In this document: piece by piece, positions 8,737 to 16,875 of the stretch
How positions within the stretch are numbered: position 1 is the first letter of the stretch
Layout: each line of letters opens with the position of its first letter
Assembly: GCA_023444055.1 (NCBI GenBank)
Contig: JAEZRV010000018.1
Span: 1 to 64,000, forward strand
DNA from: Bacillota bacterium
GTDB taxonomy: Bacteria > Bacillota > Clostridia > Acetivibrionales > DSM-1351
Reading direction: 5' to 3'
DNA: 64,000 nucleotides
Notes under the pieces: model-generated
Database searches by the model: none
What the model saw: only the letters and a program-made list of their open reading frames with translations
Told to the model about the DNA's origin: nothing
Translations under genes and position numbers: made by a program

Positions 8737-9290
8737 ATGATGCTACAATTGATCAATGATGTAAACAAAGCATTAGATGCAGAGTGCTATTATTCAGCAT
8801 TAACACTTGCGCTTACCTTCCCTGATATTTGTGGTAAGGCTGAATTTCCCCAAGAAAAGTGTACTGGGAAACGATACAAAGATTGGTATGACGAGTATAT
8901 CGGTAAATATGAACAGTGCCCTTGTGAAAATTGTCAGAATACTACAATGCCTTATTTAAGTGGAGAAGTGGTATACAGTTTAAGAAACTCTTTATTGCAT
9001 CAGGGACACCCAATATAGATCCTTTTAAAATTAAAAATGATAACAATAAAATTGATTTCTTTGAACTTGCTATTGAATCTAAAAAGCCATTTGATATCTA
9101 CAGTGATGCATCAAGCGTCCTCAATGGAAGTTTAAGAACTTATCGTGTAAATGTACGACGTTTGTGTTTAATATTTTGTAATTGTGTCAGAGCTTATTAT
9201 GAAGAAAATAAGGATAAGTTTAACTTCTTCAAGTTCACTATTATTGATTGGGATAACGAGGTTGAAAAGATGAAAAATTTGAAATTATAA
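8737..9290 (+). pseudogene. HEPN-family protein, interrupted by a -1 frameshift near 9000
   Basis: Two overlapping frames belong to one gene. The first (8737-9018, 93 codons) ends in L-R-N-S-L-L-H-Q-G, an R-x4-H HEPN signature. The second continues with N-I-D-P-F-K-I-K-N-D and runs to 9290. Removing one base from a GGG run at about 9001-9003 would cause the break; a fourth G restores a single protein of about 184 residues. The start follows AGGAGGGCGTAGCAT and has two ATGs. Cysteine pairs (C-P-C-E-N-C) precede the HEPN motif. It could be a true pseudogene, phase variation at the G run, or a sequencing error. Confidence 0.75.
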
Positions 9291-9414
9291 ATTAAGTACA
9301 CTTCCCATTATGTTTAACATGTTAGTCTTTTAGAGGTATGATGAATGCGAACGATTGCGTCTTTTTACTTTTAATAGGCTGAAAAATATATCAATTAGAA
9401 AGCGAACTGATGAT

Positions 9415-10590
9415 ATGGATAATTATTTTGACCCACAACTAAGCTTGGATTTTAGAAATGTAATAAACAAGTCACTTATTTTTATGTATGATGAACAGTA
9501 TAAAGGTCATTATAATTTAGCTTGTGTTGTTATGGAGCGTATAGATACATGTATTGGATACTTAAATAAACATATAACATATCCGAAAAAAGAAGAGGAT
9601 TTTTTGTCATTTATGATGTTTTCCTGTATGCTTGTTGATGCAGTGAAACAAATACTTAAGGGGTTAAATGTTAAAGTATCAAGTAAAGAATATAAATATT
9701 TTAAAAAAGTATGTCTTGGAAGTCCATTGAATATATCAGAAGATGAATGTCCAACAGATGATAAGTTCTTTGAATATTTTAGATCTTTGACATTTGCCCA
9801 TCCTTTTGAAACAAGTAGACCGAAATTTTTTCAAAAAGGAGAGATTCAATATTCGCCATGGGTAATTACAAACTCACAAATAGGAGCATTGCTTGGGATT
9901 CCAGATGCAATTGGAGTACGTGTGTATTCTAATAAATGTGATGGTATATTAGATTTGCGATTATCATTTGCAACACTAAAAGAATATGTTAAATCTCGAT
10001 ATGAATGTATTAATTTAGCAACACAATGGGCAGAGCAAGCTGTTGAAAAGGAAAAAAGCAAGTGGAGAAAACAAAAAATAAATCGAGTTCAAGAACCTAT
10101 TGATATACTTAGAGAAATATTGAAAATACTTATATCTAGATATGAAGAAACGTATGATATTGAAAATACCATTAATTATTTGGAGTGTATAAATACAGTA
10201 GAAAATAACAAAGAAGCCGTGAATCAGTTTCGCAATGCGTTAATTGAGAAAATCCCTGCCCTGTGTGATGCAGTCGAAAATTTGGATAACAATTTAATGG
10301 CAGAATTACTGCATGATGTTATTCACGCACAACCCCAAAAAATGCATAATGGTGTACATTATCAGTTGGAAAAAATTTTTTCTTACTTAATAGAAGATGG
10401 TAATAATTATAGTGAAAATTATAAATGGGGATTAAAACAGGCTCAATATTTTTCGGAAGCGTTTGCAAAGAAGTGGGTAATTATAAAACCTTTTGAAATG
10501 TCTTGCAATGAAATTAAATTATTAGTACGTGTTGCGTGCTTTTTAGAAAAATTGGATCAGGAAGTCATTCAAAGTGAATATTACGATTAA
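9415..10590 (+). CDS. Unknown helical protein (391 aa) with an R-x5-H motif
   Basis: Largely alpha-helical soluble protein. Around residues 127-141 it reads Y-F-R-S-L-T-F-A-H-P-F-E-T-S-R, an R-x5-H arrangement compatible with a HEPN-like fold, followed by a beta-rich insertion. I cannot name the family. The start is uncertain: the frame could begin with TTG at 9355, but that codon has no ribosome-binding site at a proper distance. ATG 9415 starts MDNYFDPQLSLDF, which looks like a natural N-terminus. It is the third gene in a row with such a motif, 124 bases after the frameshifted HEPN gene. Confidence 0.65.
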   Translation: MDNYFDPQLSLDFRNVINKSLIFMYDEQYKGHYNLACVVMERIDTCIGYLNKHITYPKKEEDFLSFMMFSCMLVDAVKQILKGLNVKVSSKEYKYFKKVCLGSPLNISEDECPTDDKFFEYFRSLTFAHPFETSRPKFFQKGEIQYSPWVITNSQIGALLGIPDAIGVRVYSNKCDGILDLRLSFATLKEYVKSRYECINLATQWAEQAVEKEKSKWRKQKINRVQEPIDILREILKILISRYEETYDIENTINYLECINTVENNKEAVNQFRNALIEKIPALCDAVENLDNNLMAELLHDVIHAQPQKMHNGVHYQLEKIFSYLIEDGNNYSENYKWGLKQAQYFSEAFAKKWVIIKPFEMSCNEIKLLVRVACFLEKLDQEVIQSEYYD

Positions 10591-10754
10591 ACAAGTAAAA
10601 GCACAGATTGCAAAACATTTTTGATTAATTAATACTTAATAAATACTTTGAGAAGTCAAACTAACTTACTATTTTAAAATCATTAAGGTAGAAGATTTAA
10701 TTGCTAAAAAGAATAAGTAAAAAGATAATAATCATTTACATAGGAGATTAATGT

Positions 10755-11039
10755 ATGGCACATCCAAGTGGGGGTTCGGGAAGTAGGTTTTGTACAAAGC
10801 ATACTTTTGAAGAAGTATATAATTATATAGGGGTAAGTGGTTGCATATTCAAATCAACTACTGGTGAAAAAATTCAAGCCAAGCAGAGTTTGGCTAAAGA
10901 TAAAGTAACAAAAATAGTTGTTTATATTGGAGCAAGTTCTCGCCATGGAAGTGCATGTGAAGCATGTTGGGGATTTAGGAATGACTGCAATAGATCATGG
11001 ATTGGTCATTGTACAGAAACACTTGATAAGTTGTTTTGA
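10755..11039 (+). CDS. Small cysteine- and glycine-rich protein (94 aa)
   Basis: ATG follows TAGGAGATTA. The protein has six cysteines (including C-E-A-C and, near the C-terminus, C-N-R-S-W-I-G-H-C) and a G-G-S-G-S-R start. It lacks a signal peptide or membrane helix. A metal-binding fold is plausible from the Cys/His pattern. No family is recognised. It lies 68 bases before the TIR-like gene, so the two may be co-transcribed and might work as a pair, but nothing more than distance supports this. Confidence 0.6.
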   Translation: MAHPSGGSGSRFCTKHTFEEVYNYIGVSGCIFKSTTGEKIQAKQSLAKDKVTKIVVYIGASSRHGSACEACWGFRNDCNRSWIGHCTETLDKLF

Positions 11040-11107
11040 GTCATCGTAATACCTATTGGCTAATATTAAAAATATAAACAATAATCACGTAGTTTAGGAG
11101 TGTACGT

Positions 11108-11650
11108 ATGAAGATTTCAGTTTTTTTAAGTTATCCAAAGCCATATTTGAAAGTACAAAGAGATTTTATAGATTCAGTTATTGAATATTTACTATCACGA
11201 GGTCTAGAACCTAGAACACTAGGCGTTACTGACTATGATATGGAGGAACCATTGATTGCTATTAGACGGCTTATGATGGAATCAAATGGGCTACTAACAG
11301 TGGCATTTAGAAGAGGCTACATTGAAAATGGGCAAGGAAAGCCAGATAGTGATATTGGAGAGTCATACTATGATCTTTCAAACAGGTGGATTACTAGCCC
11401 CTATTGTCAAATTGAGCCGGCCATGGCTTTTCAGCTAGGGATCCCTATTCTTATATTAAGAGAGAGTGGGGTAATTGCTGATGGAATATTGGAAAAAGGT
11501 GTAACAGGTACATATCTACCAGAATTTGATCTAGACAATCCAGTTAGTCAATACTTAAATTCTTGTGAATGGCAACAGCTTATTGGCAAGTGGGAAGGCT
11601 GTGTAAGAAGAGTTGTTGAAAGTAAGGGACGTCCGCCACGGCTGTACTGA
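11108..11650 (+). CDS. TIR-like / nucleoside 2-deoxyribosyltransferase-like protein (180 aa)
   Basis: A compact alpha/beta protein starting K-I-S-V-F-L-S-Y-P-K-P, the first strand and loop seen in TIR and related nucleotide-cleaving folds. A central segment (residues 85-105) has an acidic stretch. A later helix reads S-P-Y-C-Q-I-E-P-A-M-A-F-Q-L-G-I-P, where the Glu sits in the position of the catalytic glutamate of TIR NADases and deoxyribosyltransferases. By family analogy it would hydrolyse or modify a nucleotide such as NAD+. No adaptor domain is fused. The start has AGGAG (11096-11100) at normal spacing. It probably forms a unit with the small Cys-rich protein upstream. The family call rests on motif layout and is moderate. 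Confidence 0.65.
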   Translation: MKISVFLSYPKPYLKVQRDFIDSVIEYLLSRGLEPRTLGVTDYDMEEPLIAIRRLMMESNGLLTVAFRRGYIENGQGKPDSDIGESYYDLSNRWITSPYCQIEPAMAFQLGIPILILRESGVIADGILEKGVTGTYLPEFDLDNPVSQYLNSCEWQQLIGKWEGCVRRVVESKGRPPRLY

Positions 11651-11677
11651 CATTTTCCATAATATAGGGAAAACAAG

Positions 11678-11728
11678 CTTCCCATTTTTGTTTACACTGG
11701 ACAAGCGTATTATAGCAATAATGAGCAG
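11678..11728 (+). repeat. Module-end repeat, copy B
   Basis: The longest copy of the dispersed motif: CTTCCCATTTTTGTTTACAC followed by TGGACAAGCGTATTATAGCA and ATAATGAGC. Copy C (16753-16800) shares about two thirds of the bases, mostly with A/G changes. Related partial motifs (ATGTTTACA or ATGTTTAAC) follow other genes at about 9309, 12830, 13230 and 14226. Confidence 0.6.
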
Positions 11729-12007
11729 TTTGAGTCTGTTTCGATTCCATTTGCATCCATCCACTTGGTACAATTTTCTCTGACTCCTCTGTTTTTGCAA
11801 GTCCTGTACAAGCCGACTCCCGCAACTTTTTCTGCCAGTAAAAGTGTGAGTTTTGCTTATACCAGCGTTTGACAGAAATCCTTTACATTTTGCCCACTGT
11901 CGAGTCGTGCTTTAATCACTTGTGCCCATTGCGACAATCGGTAATTGGTTGCAACTTTTTGTGAATCCATACAATCACTCCATTTCCGGTTGAAAAAGTT
12001 TGCTTAC
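11722..12007 (-). mobile_element. IS66-family remnant with a broken tnpA
   Basis: Reading the - strand from 11970, a start codon opens MDSQKVATNYRLSQW, the N-terminus of an IS66 accessory protein TnpA. The frame breaks near 11865 (after VKDFCQT) and again near 11836, and resumes as YWQKKLRE and PSGWMQMESKQTQTAH before similarity ends at about 11722. Upstream of the start the element ends with GTAAGCAAAC (12007-11998), which fits the GTAAGC-type terminus of IS66 elements. tnpB, tnpC and the other end are missing, so the copy is dead. This remnant explains most of the 600-base gap between the TIR-like gene and the next gene. Confidence 0.75.
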
Positions 12008-12260
12008 TTTTCCAACCTAATTTATCGTGATTGTAACACCTTTACAATTTTTATGCTATGTGATGATATACTTAACGCTTACAAAAATCAAATAATCTAT
12101 CTGCATGCTAGGAAATCGTATATGTCGAAATAACTCTACAATTGAAGGTATTTTAATATTTATGTCGAAAATACTATTACAGTTATAATTCAGGAAATAT
12201 GGATATGGTAATACATCAAAATGATATAACATTATATTAAAGGAACGAGTGGAGCTAAAA

Positions 12261-12671
12261 ATGACCGAACTTAGAAATTGTAGACAATGTGGAAAGCTTT
12301 TTGGCAATGTGGGTGGTTCAAGTATCTGTCCCAAATGCCATGAGGCTGAAGAAGAAGTGTTTAGGTTAGTAAAAGAGTATATCTATGATAATCCTAATGC
12401 AACGGTATCCCAGGTATCAACTGAATTGGACGTAAGTGTTGCAAAAATCAAGCGTTACCTTAGAGAAGGCAGACTTGAAATTGTAGGTGATTCCAACATG
12501 TTCTTAGAATGTTTAAGTTGCGGAAAAGCAATAAAAACAGGTAAGGTATGCAGTGAATGTGCACAAGATATTGCAAATAGTTTTGAAGATACAGCTATAG
12601 AAATTGGTAAGGCAATAGCAAAACAGAATGCGGAAAAAAAGATTGATATGAGATTCCTCAAAGACAAGTAG
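12261..12671 (+). CDS. YvyF/TIGR03826-like zinc-ribbon protein (flagellar-operon type)
   Basis: 136 residues from ATG 12261, six bases after GGAGC; a GTG at 12249 is less likely. The order is an N-terminal zinc ribbon (C-R-Q-C-G, then C-P-K-C-H), a helix-turn-helix-like middle (ATVSQVSTELDVSVAKIKRY) and a second ribbon (C-L-S-C-G, C-S-E-C). This layout is known from the protein next to flgM in Firmicute flagellar operons. Here it stands alone between an IS remnant and a DUF3781 gene, with no flagellar gene nearby. The job is probably regulatory or scaffold-like, but its role is not established. Confidence 0.8.
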   Translation: MTELRNCRQCGKLFGNVGGSSICPKCHEAEEEVFRLVKEYIYDNPNATVSQVSTELDVSVAKIKRYLREGRLEIVGDSNMFLECLSCGKAIKTGKVCSECAQDIANSFEDTAIEIGKAIAKQNAEKKIDMRFLKDK

Positions 12672-12921
12672 CAGGGTAAATCCGAAGGAGGAAATTAGCA
12701 TACCTAAGATTAGTACACAATATTCAGAAAAATGCTACTGCATGTAATCAATATTACCCGGCCCACTGTCAATGTGCCCACTGCTGCGCGAAATGAGCAT
12801 ACAGAGAAGTTGAATTATAGATCTTTAACTTTATGTTTACACTGTGTGAAGAAACCTAGATCCGATTATTTATATAAAACTAAAGCAAATAGTATTTGAA
12901 AGGTTAATATAGGCGATAGGA

Positions 12922-13176
12922 ATGAACGAAATGAAATATGAACTGATACATAACTTAGATAAGTTGCACACAACCGAATTGGGAATTAGCCGAATAAAAA
13001 AGAACCTTTCTTTAGATGTTGATGATGTAGTTAAATGGTGTAACGACAAAATACAGAACACCGATGCTACTATAACAAGGAGAGGGAAAAACTGGTATAT
13101 CGACATAGAGGATTGTGTAATAACAGTGAATGCTTACAGCTATACCATTATTACCGCACATAAGTTGATAAAATAG
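12922..13176 (+). CDS. DUF3781 family protein (84 aa)
   Basis: Small soluble protein with the features of the DUF3781 family: an opening L-D-K-L-H-T-T-E-L-G helix, the D-V-D-D-V-V-K-W-C segment and a C-terminal N-W-Y-I-D strand followed by I-T-V-N-A-Y-S-Y-T-I-I-T-A-H. The function is unknown. The ribosome-binding site (GATAGGA) is weak but well placed. The gene is intact and of the usual length. Confidence 0.8.
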   Translation: MNEMKYELIHNLDKLHTTELGISRIKKNLSLDVDDVVKWCNDKIQNTDATITRRGKNWYIDIEDCVITVNAYSYTIITAHKLIK

Positions 13177-13320
13177 ATTTGGATTGTTTAAACAGATTCA
13201 GATTTAACGATAAGCCCTAATTTTCCGGTATGTTTAGACTGCCAGATTATTAGAGAATGCACAGTTGAAGTATAATTGTTTGATATGACTAATCACAATT
13301 ATTGATATAGGGAGTTGTTT

Positions 13321-13404
13321 ATGATGGATGAAATTGAGTGGCTAGAACCTTGGGATTCACTTTGTGTAAAGCCAGACTACTTTGAAAAAGAACTATATCT
13401 TTAA
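13321..13404 (+). pseudogene. Truncated small gene (27 codons, W-L-E-P-W start)
   Basis: A GGGAG site and two ATGs start a frame reading DEIEWLEPWDSL, a pattern I associate with small hypothetical Firmicute proteins that are normally several times longer. It stops after 27 residues, and 14 bases later a copied fragment of another gene begins. It looks cut off by a recombination event. Confidence 0.45.
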
Positions 13405-13417
13405 TGGCAGCGATTAT

Positions 13418-13574
13418 CTTAAAAATAATACATACGGCATTCATAGTCTATTCAAAAAGTTTAAAATATTTCTTTGACGTTAGCTTTACTATAAGTGAAT
13501 TCAATATATTATTATTAAATTTAATTATTATTGTTTATTTAATAAGGAGTAAAAAGGCTAAAGAGTACTTTTAA
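13418..13574 (+). pseudogene. 3' fragment duplicated from the membrane-protein gene at 16876-17313
   Basis: About 157 bases match the last third of the intact gene (17162-17313) at high identity, including the distinctive end (AATAAGGAGTAAAAAGG, then TACTTTTAA). The reading frame is shifted at its beginning and there is no start codon. It is a dead partial copy joined directly to the end of another truncated gene. Confidence 0.8.
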
Positions 13575-13690
13575 AGAAAATCGTTGAAATTTTAATTATG
13601 TTTATTAAGTAATTATCAAGAAAATAAGAAATACATATAATTATAAGAATGAGAAACAAAAGCAAATACATGTTAAAGGGAGGCACTTGC

Positions 13691-14185
13691 ATGAAAGCAT
13701 GGGAAAAACTTATTGACGCGTTCTACTTGATGATAAGCGGCGAAGAGAAGCTTGTCTATCAGCCAATAATCAACATGTTGATTGATCTGGGTTACACCCC
13801 AATGAAGAAGCACACAATGGGATATATACTTTCGTTTACCAACCTTTCACATAACAGGGTCATAGCGCGGTTTGGTGTTCGAGAGGGTAGCGGGAATGCT
13901 TTTTTTGGGCTGCGTTTTTCGTCATGTACCAATTACTCGGATAAATTTGCCGAAGTTGTACGCGACAGGATTTTATCGAGCAACAATCGCCTGGCAAAAT
14001 GTGGTGTATGTGGGTTCTGTAAGGGTGATAAATTCGTCTATACATACACATTTCCTAATGGCGAAATGAAAGCTGCATGTGGCGCGTTTGTTTTGGAAAT
14101 ACCTAATGTTACTACTAAAGACATTGACGAAATTAAAAGGCTCATTGACGAGCAGCACACATATTTTATGAAGTATGCAGAATAA
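13691..14185 (+). CDS. Hypothetical protein (164 aa) with a C-x2-C-x2-C cluster
   Basis: ATG 13691 is chosen because AAGGGAGG lies eight bases upstream; the longer frame from 13649 lacks a site. The protein is soluble, with an N-terminal helical part (KAWEKLIDAFYLMISG), a beta-rich middle and a cysteine group C-G-V-C-G-F-C (residues 112-118) that could bind metal. A further Cys lies at about 136. GC content is higher than in its neighbours, which suggests a separate origin. I do not recognise a characterised family. Confidence 0.7.
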   Translation: MKAWEKLIDAFYLMISGEEKLVYQPIINMLIDLGYTPMKKHTMGYILSFTNLSHNRVIARFGVREGSGNAFFGLRFSSCTNYSDKFAEVVRDRILSSNNRLAKCGVCGFCKGDKFVYTYTFPNGEMKAACGAFVLEIPNVTTKDIDEIKRLIDEQHTYFMKYAE

Positions 14186-14353
14186 ACATAACGGGTAACT
14201 TGGATTTTCTTATCAAAGTGCCAATTATGTTTACAATGGCTAGGTTAAGAACTTCAGCTAAGGCTAATTATGAGCATGCATACAAGAGAAATTTTTATAC
14301 ATACCTATTAAGTCCCAAAACATATATAACTCATAACGAAATGGAGAAAAGAA

Positions 14354-16678
14354 ATGCTGAATTTAAAAACAAAACCTTACACAAAAAGGTTTAATAATAA
14401 ATTACATCAGATCAAATTGTACGATTTATCTGACATTTCCGACTATGAGCTAAAACAAATGTCACAAAATTTAAAAGTAAGGGCGGGTTCATCAGAAAGC
14501 AATCTAAGCCTCTTGCCAGAAGCGTTTGCATTAGTGTTTGAAGCTATAAAACGTACTTTATTTATTACGCCTTTCGATGTACAGATTTTGGCTGCTATCT
14601 CGATGGCAGAAGGGAACATTATAGAATTGCCAACTGGTGAAGGAAAAACGATTGTTGCTGTTTTTGTGGCATATTTGAATTCTTTGGGAGGCAATGGTGT
14701 TCATGTTTTTACATTCAATGATTTTTTGGCTAAGCGTGATGCTCAGTGGATGAAACCAGTCTATGACTATTTAGGTGTTTCTGTTGATTACATAAGCGAA
14801 ACTAAGACAAAGGGAGAACGCAAAGCTGCTTATCAAGCAGATATTACTTATGTCACTGTTAAAGAGGCAGGCTATGATTATTTGCGCGGTTTTTTGGCTT
14901 ATCATGTAGATTCTATTGTCCAAAGACCTTTTTGTTATGCGATCATTGATGAGGCTGATTCGATTATGATTGATAATGCTCGTGTTCCATTAATTATCGC
15001 GGGCGATGCTTCCTATGAAATAAAAATAGGCAAAAAAATTTATAACTTAGTTTTATCGTTGATAGAAAATATCCATTACAAAATTGATGAATACGCAAAG
15101 ACAATCGCATTGACCGATGAGGGATATTGCTTTCTGGAAAGAGAAATTACTCATCTTTATAGTGACAACCTGTTAACAAAGATTAATCTGCTTTTGAAAG
15201 CTGAATATTTGTATAAAAGAGATGTTCACTACATTGTCAGGAATGGTGAAATACTGATTGTTGACGAGTTTACAGGCAGGATTATGAAAGATTGCAAATG
15301 GCCTGACGGACTTCAAGCTGCCTTAGAATTAAAAGAGGGACTTCAAATTAAGGCTTCTGAATTAGTGATGAATCGGATTACCGTTCAAAACTTTTTAACC
15401 CTTTATCCAAATCTGTGCGGCATGACAGGAACAGCCTTTTCATCATCTGCTGAATTTCGCGCATTTTATAATAAATTTGTTGAGGTCATACCACCGAATA
15501 AGCCTTGTATTCGTATTGATCATGCTGACAAAGTTTTTGAGAGCAAAAAAGCAAAGTACAGTGCTATCCTTGATAAGGTAGTAAAGATACACAAGAGGGG
15601 GCAACCTGTGCTGATAGGAACAGGCAGTATTCGAGAATCAGAAGAACTGAAAGCAATGCTTCAAAAAGAATTGTCCAACATTTGCATTCTGAATGCCAAA
15701 AATGATGAAGAAGAAGCTGCTATTATTGCCAATGCAGGAAAATTGAATGCCATAACCATATCTACCAATATGGCGGGGCGGGGTGTTGACATTCAGCTGG
15801 GAGGGAAAGACGGGGTGCAATATGACGAAGTGGTTTCTCTTGGTGGGCTCTATATCATAGGTACGAATCACCATGATAGTCCCCGTATTGACAATCAGCT
15901 TAGAGGTCGGAGCGGACGGCAGGGTGATCCAGGTGAAAGTGCTTTTTATATTAGCCTGGAAGATGATATTTTTGCAAGGCACCGTATCAGTAAGATTATA
16001 CCAAAAAGAATCAAAACCGACAGCATGGAACCTCTGACAAGTAAAACTGTACACAAAGCATTGCGTCACATTCAAAAGGTGGTTGAGGGACAAGCTCTCA
16101 ATGCAAAAATATCCCTGACAAAGTATTCAATTTTATATGAGCAACAAAGAAAAATAGTTTGCAATAACCGTGAAGACATTTTGTATGACAGGAAAACAAT
16201 TGTTAAAGAAACATATACTTTTCTAAGAAAAAACGAAAAACTTGAGCAAATATCTGATACAGAGCTAAACACAGCGTTAAAAGTTATATCATTATATGCC
16301 ATCAATGCATGCTGGACAGATTATCTTCTACTCTTAGAAAGCGCATTAGATGAGGTTGCAGTTATTGGCAGGTCTGCATCTGATCCTTTTTCATTTTTTA
16401 ATCGCAAGTTAATTGAAGGCTTTCAAGGTTTTCAAGAAAGTGTTCGGGACAGAATATCAGAAATTTGTGAAAATATTATGTTAGAGAACGGCCATATTGA
16501 TTTGTCAAAGATGGGGATACAAGGCCCTACGTCAACCAAAACATATATGCTTTTGGACGGCACGGAAGAAATTAATCCTGTTAATGAATTGGCAGCCGCT
16601 ACATTAGCAGTTCCGCTATATACAATTTATATGATGCTTTCTTATTTTTTCGAACGCAAAAAGAGGAGAGCGTTTTGA
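14354..16678 (+). CDS. SecA-type preprotein translocase ATPase, SecA2-like
   Basis: An ATP-driven motor homologous to SecA, which pushes proteins through SecYEG. Over 774 residues it has the DEAD motor with Walker A (P-T-G-E-G-K-T, 93-99) and the Walker B box D-E-A-D (about 198-201), a preprotein cross-linking region, and the second motor with M-A-G-R-G-V-D-I-Q-L-G-G and Q-L-R-G-R-S-G-R-Q-G. It lacks the C-terminal zinc/SecB-binding cysteines, is shorter than housekeeping SecA, and ends in a basic tail (FERKKRRAF). These traits fit an accessory SecA2. No secY2, asp or glycosylated adhesin gene is nearby, so the cargo is unknown. It lies among defence-type genes. GGAGAAAAGAA serves as ribosome-binding site. 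Confidence 0.88.
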   Translation: MLNLKTKPYTKRFNNKLHQIKLYDLSDISDYELKQMSQNLKVRAGSSESNLSLLPEAFALVFEAIKRTLFITPFDVQILAAISMAEGNIIELPTGEGKTIVAVFVAYLNSLGGNGVHVFTFNDFLAKRDAQWMKPVYDYLGVSVDYISETKTKGERKAAYQADITYVTVKEAGYDYLRGFLAYHVDSIVQRPFCYAIIDEADSIMIDNARVPLIIAGDASYEIKIGKKIYNLVLSLIENIHYKIDEYAKTIALTDEGYCFLEREITHLYSDNLLTKINLLLKAEYLYKRDVHYIVRNGEILIVDEFTGRIMKDCKWPDGLQAALELKEGLQIKASELVMNRITVQNFLTLYPNLCGMTGTAFSSSAEFRAFYNKFVEVIPPNKPCIRIDHADKVFESKKAKYSAILDKVVKIHKRGQPVLIGTGSIRESEELKAMLQKELSNICILNAKNDEEEAAIIANAGKLNAITISTNMAGRGVDIQLGGKDGVQYDEVVSLGGLYIIGTNHHDSPRIDNQLRGRSGRQGDPGESAFYISLEDDIFARHRISKIIPKRIKTDSMEPLTSKTVHKALRHIQKVVEGQALNAKISLTKYSILYEQQRKIVCNNREDILYDRKTIVKETYTFLRKNEKLEQISDTELNTALKVISLYAINACWTDYLLLLESALDEVAVIGRSASDPFSFFNRKLIEGFQGFQESVRDRISEICENIMLENGHIDLSKMGIQGPTSTKTYMLLDGTEEINPVNELAAATLAVPLYTIYMMLSYFFERKKRRAF

Positions 16679-16752
16679 TAATGAAAGAATTGTATAGTGT
16701 ATTATGAGATTTGAAGCTTTAACTAATCAGTCAAAAAGAAGGATACACTCGG

Positions 16753-16800
16753 TTCCCATTATCCATATCACTGGACAGGCATATTGTAGCGGTAATGGAA
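16753..16800 (+). repeat. Module-end repeat, copy C
   Basis: TTCCCATTATCCATATCACT then GGACAGGCATATTGTAGCGG and TAATGGAA. Its ends are partly complementary (CCATTATCC against GGTAATGG), giving a weak palindrome. It follows the SecA2-like gene by 75 bases and matches copy B in layout. Confidence 0.55.
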
Positions 16801-16875
16801 GTACATCTAATATTTAACTGAATGTTTTAGCAATAATAAAAATAAGAGGAAAAACTTAAGGGGTGTTAAAACATT

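Noticed and set aside
11555..11825. Two 81-codon - strand frames overlapping the TIR-like gene end
   Set aside because: Parts of them are shifted pieces of the IS66 tnpA remnant running into antisense of the TIR-like gene; they are not independent genes.
14200..14394. 64-codon + strand frame before the SecA2-like gene
   Set aside because: No ribosome-binding site, overlaps the SecA2 start in another frame, and begins in a degraded intergenic motif.
6941..16800. Integron cassette array with attC sites
   Set aside because: The module-end motifs lack the paired GTTRRRY/RYYYAAC core sites and no integron-type integrase lies in the window.
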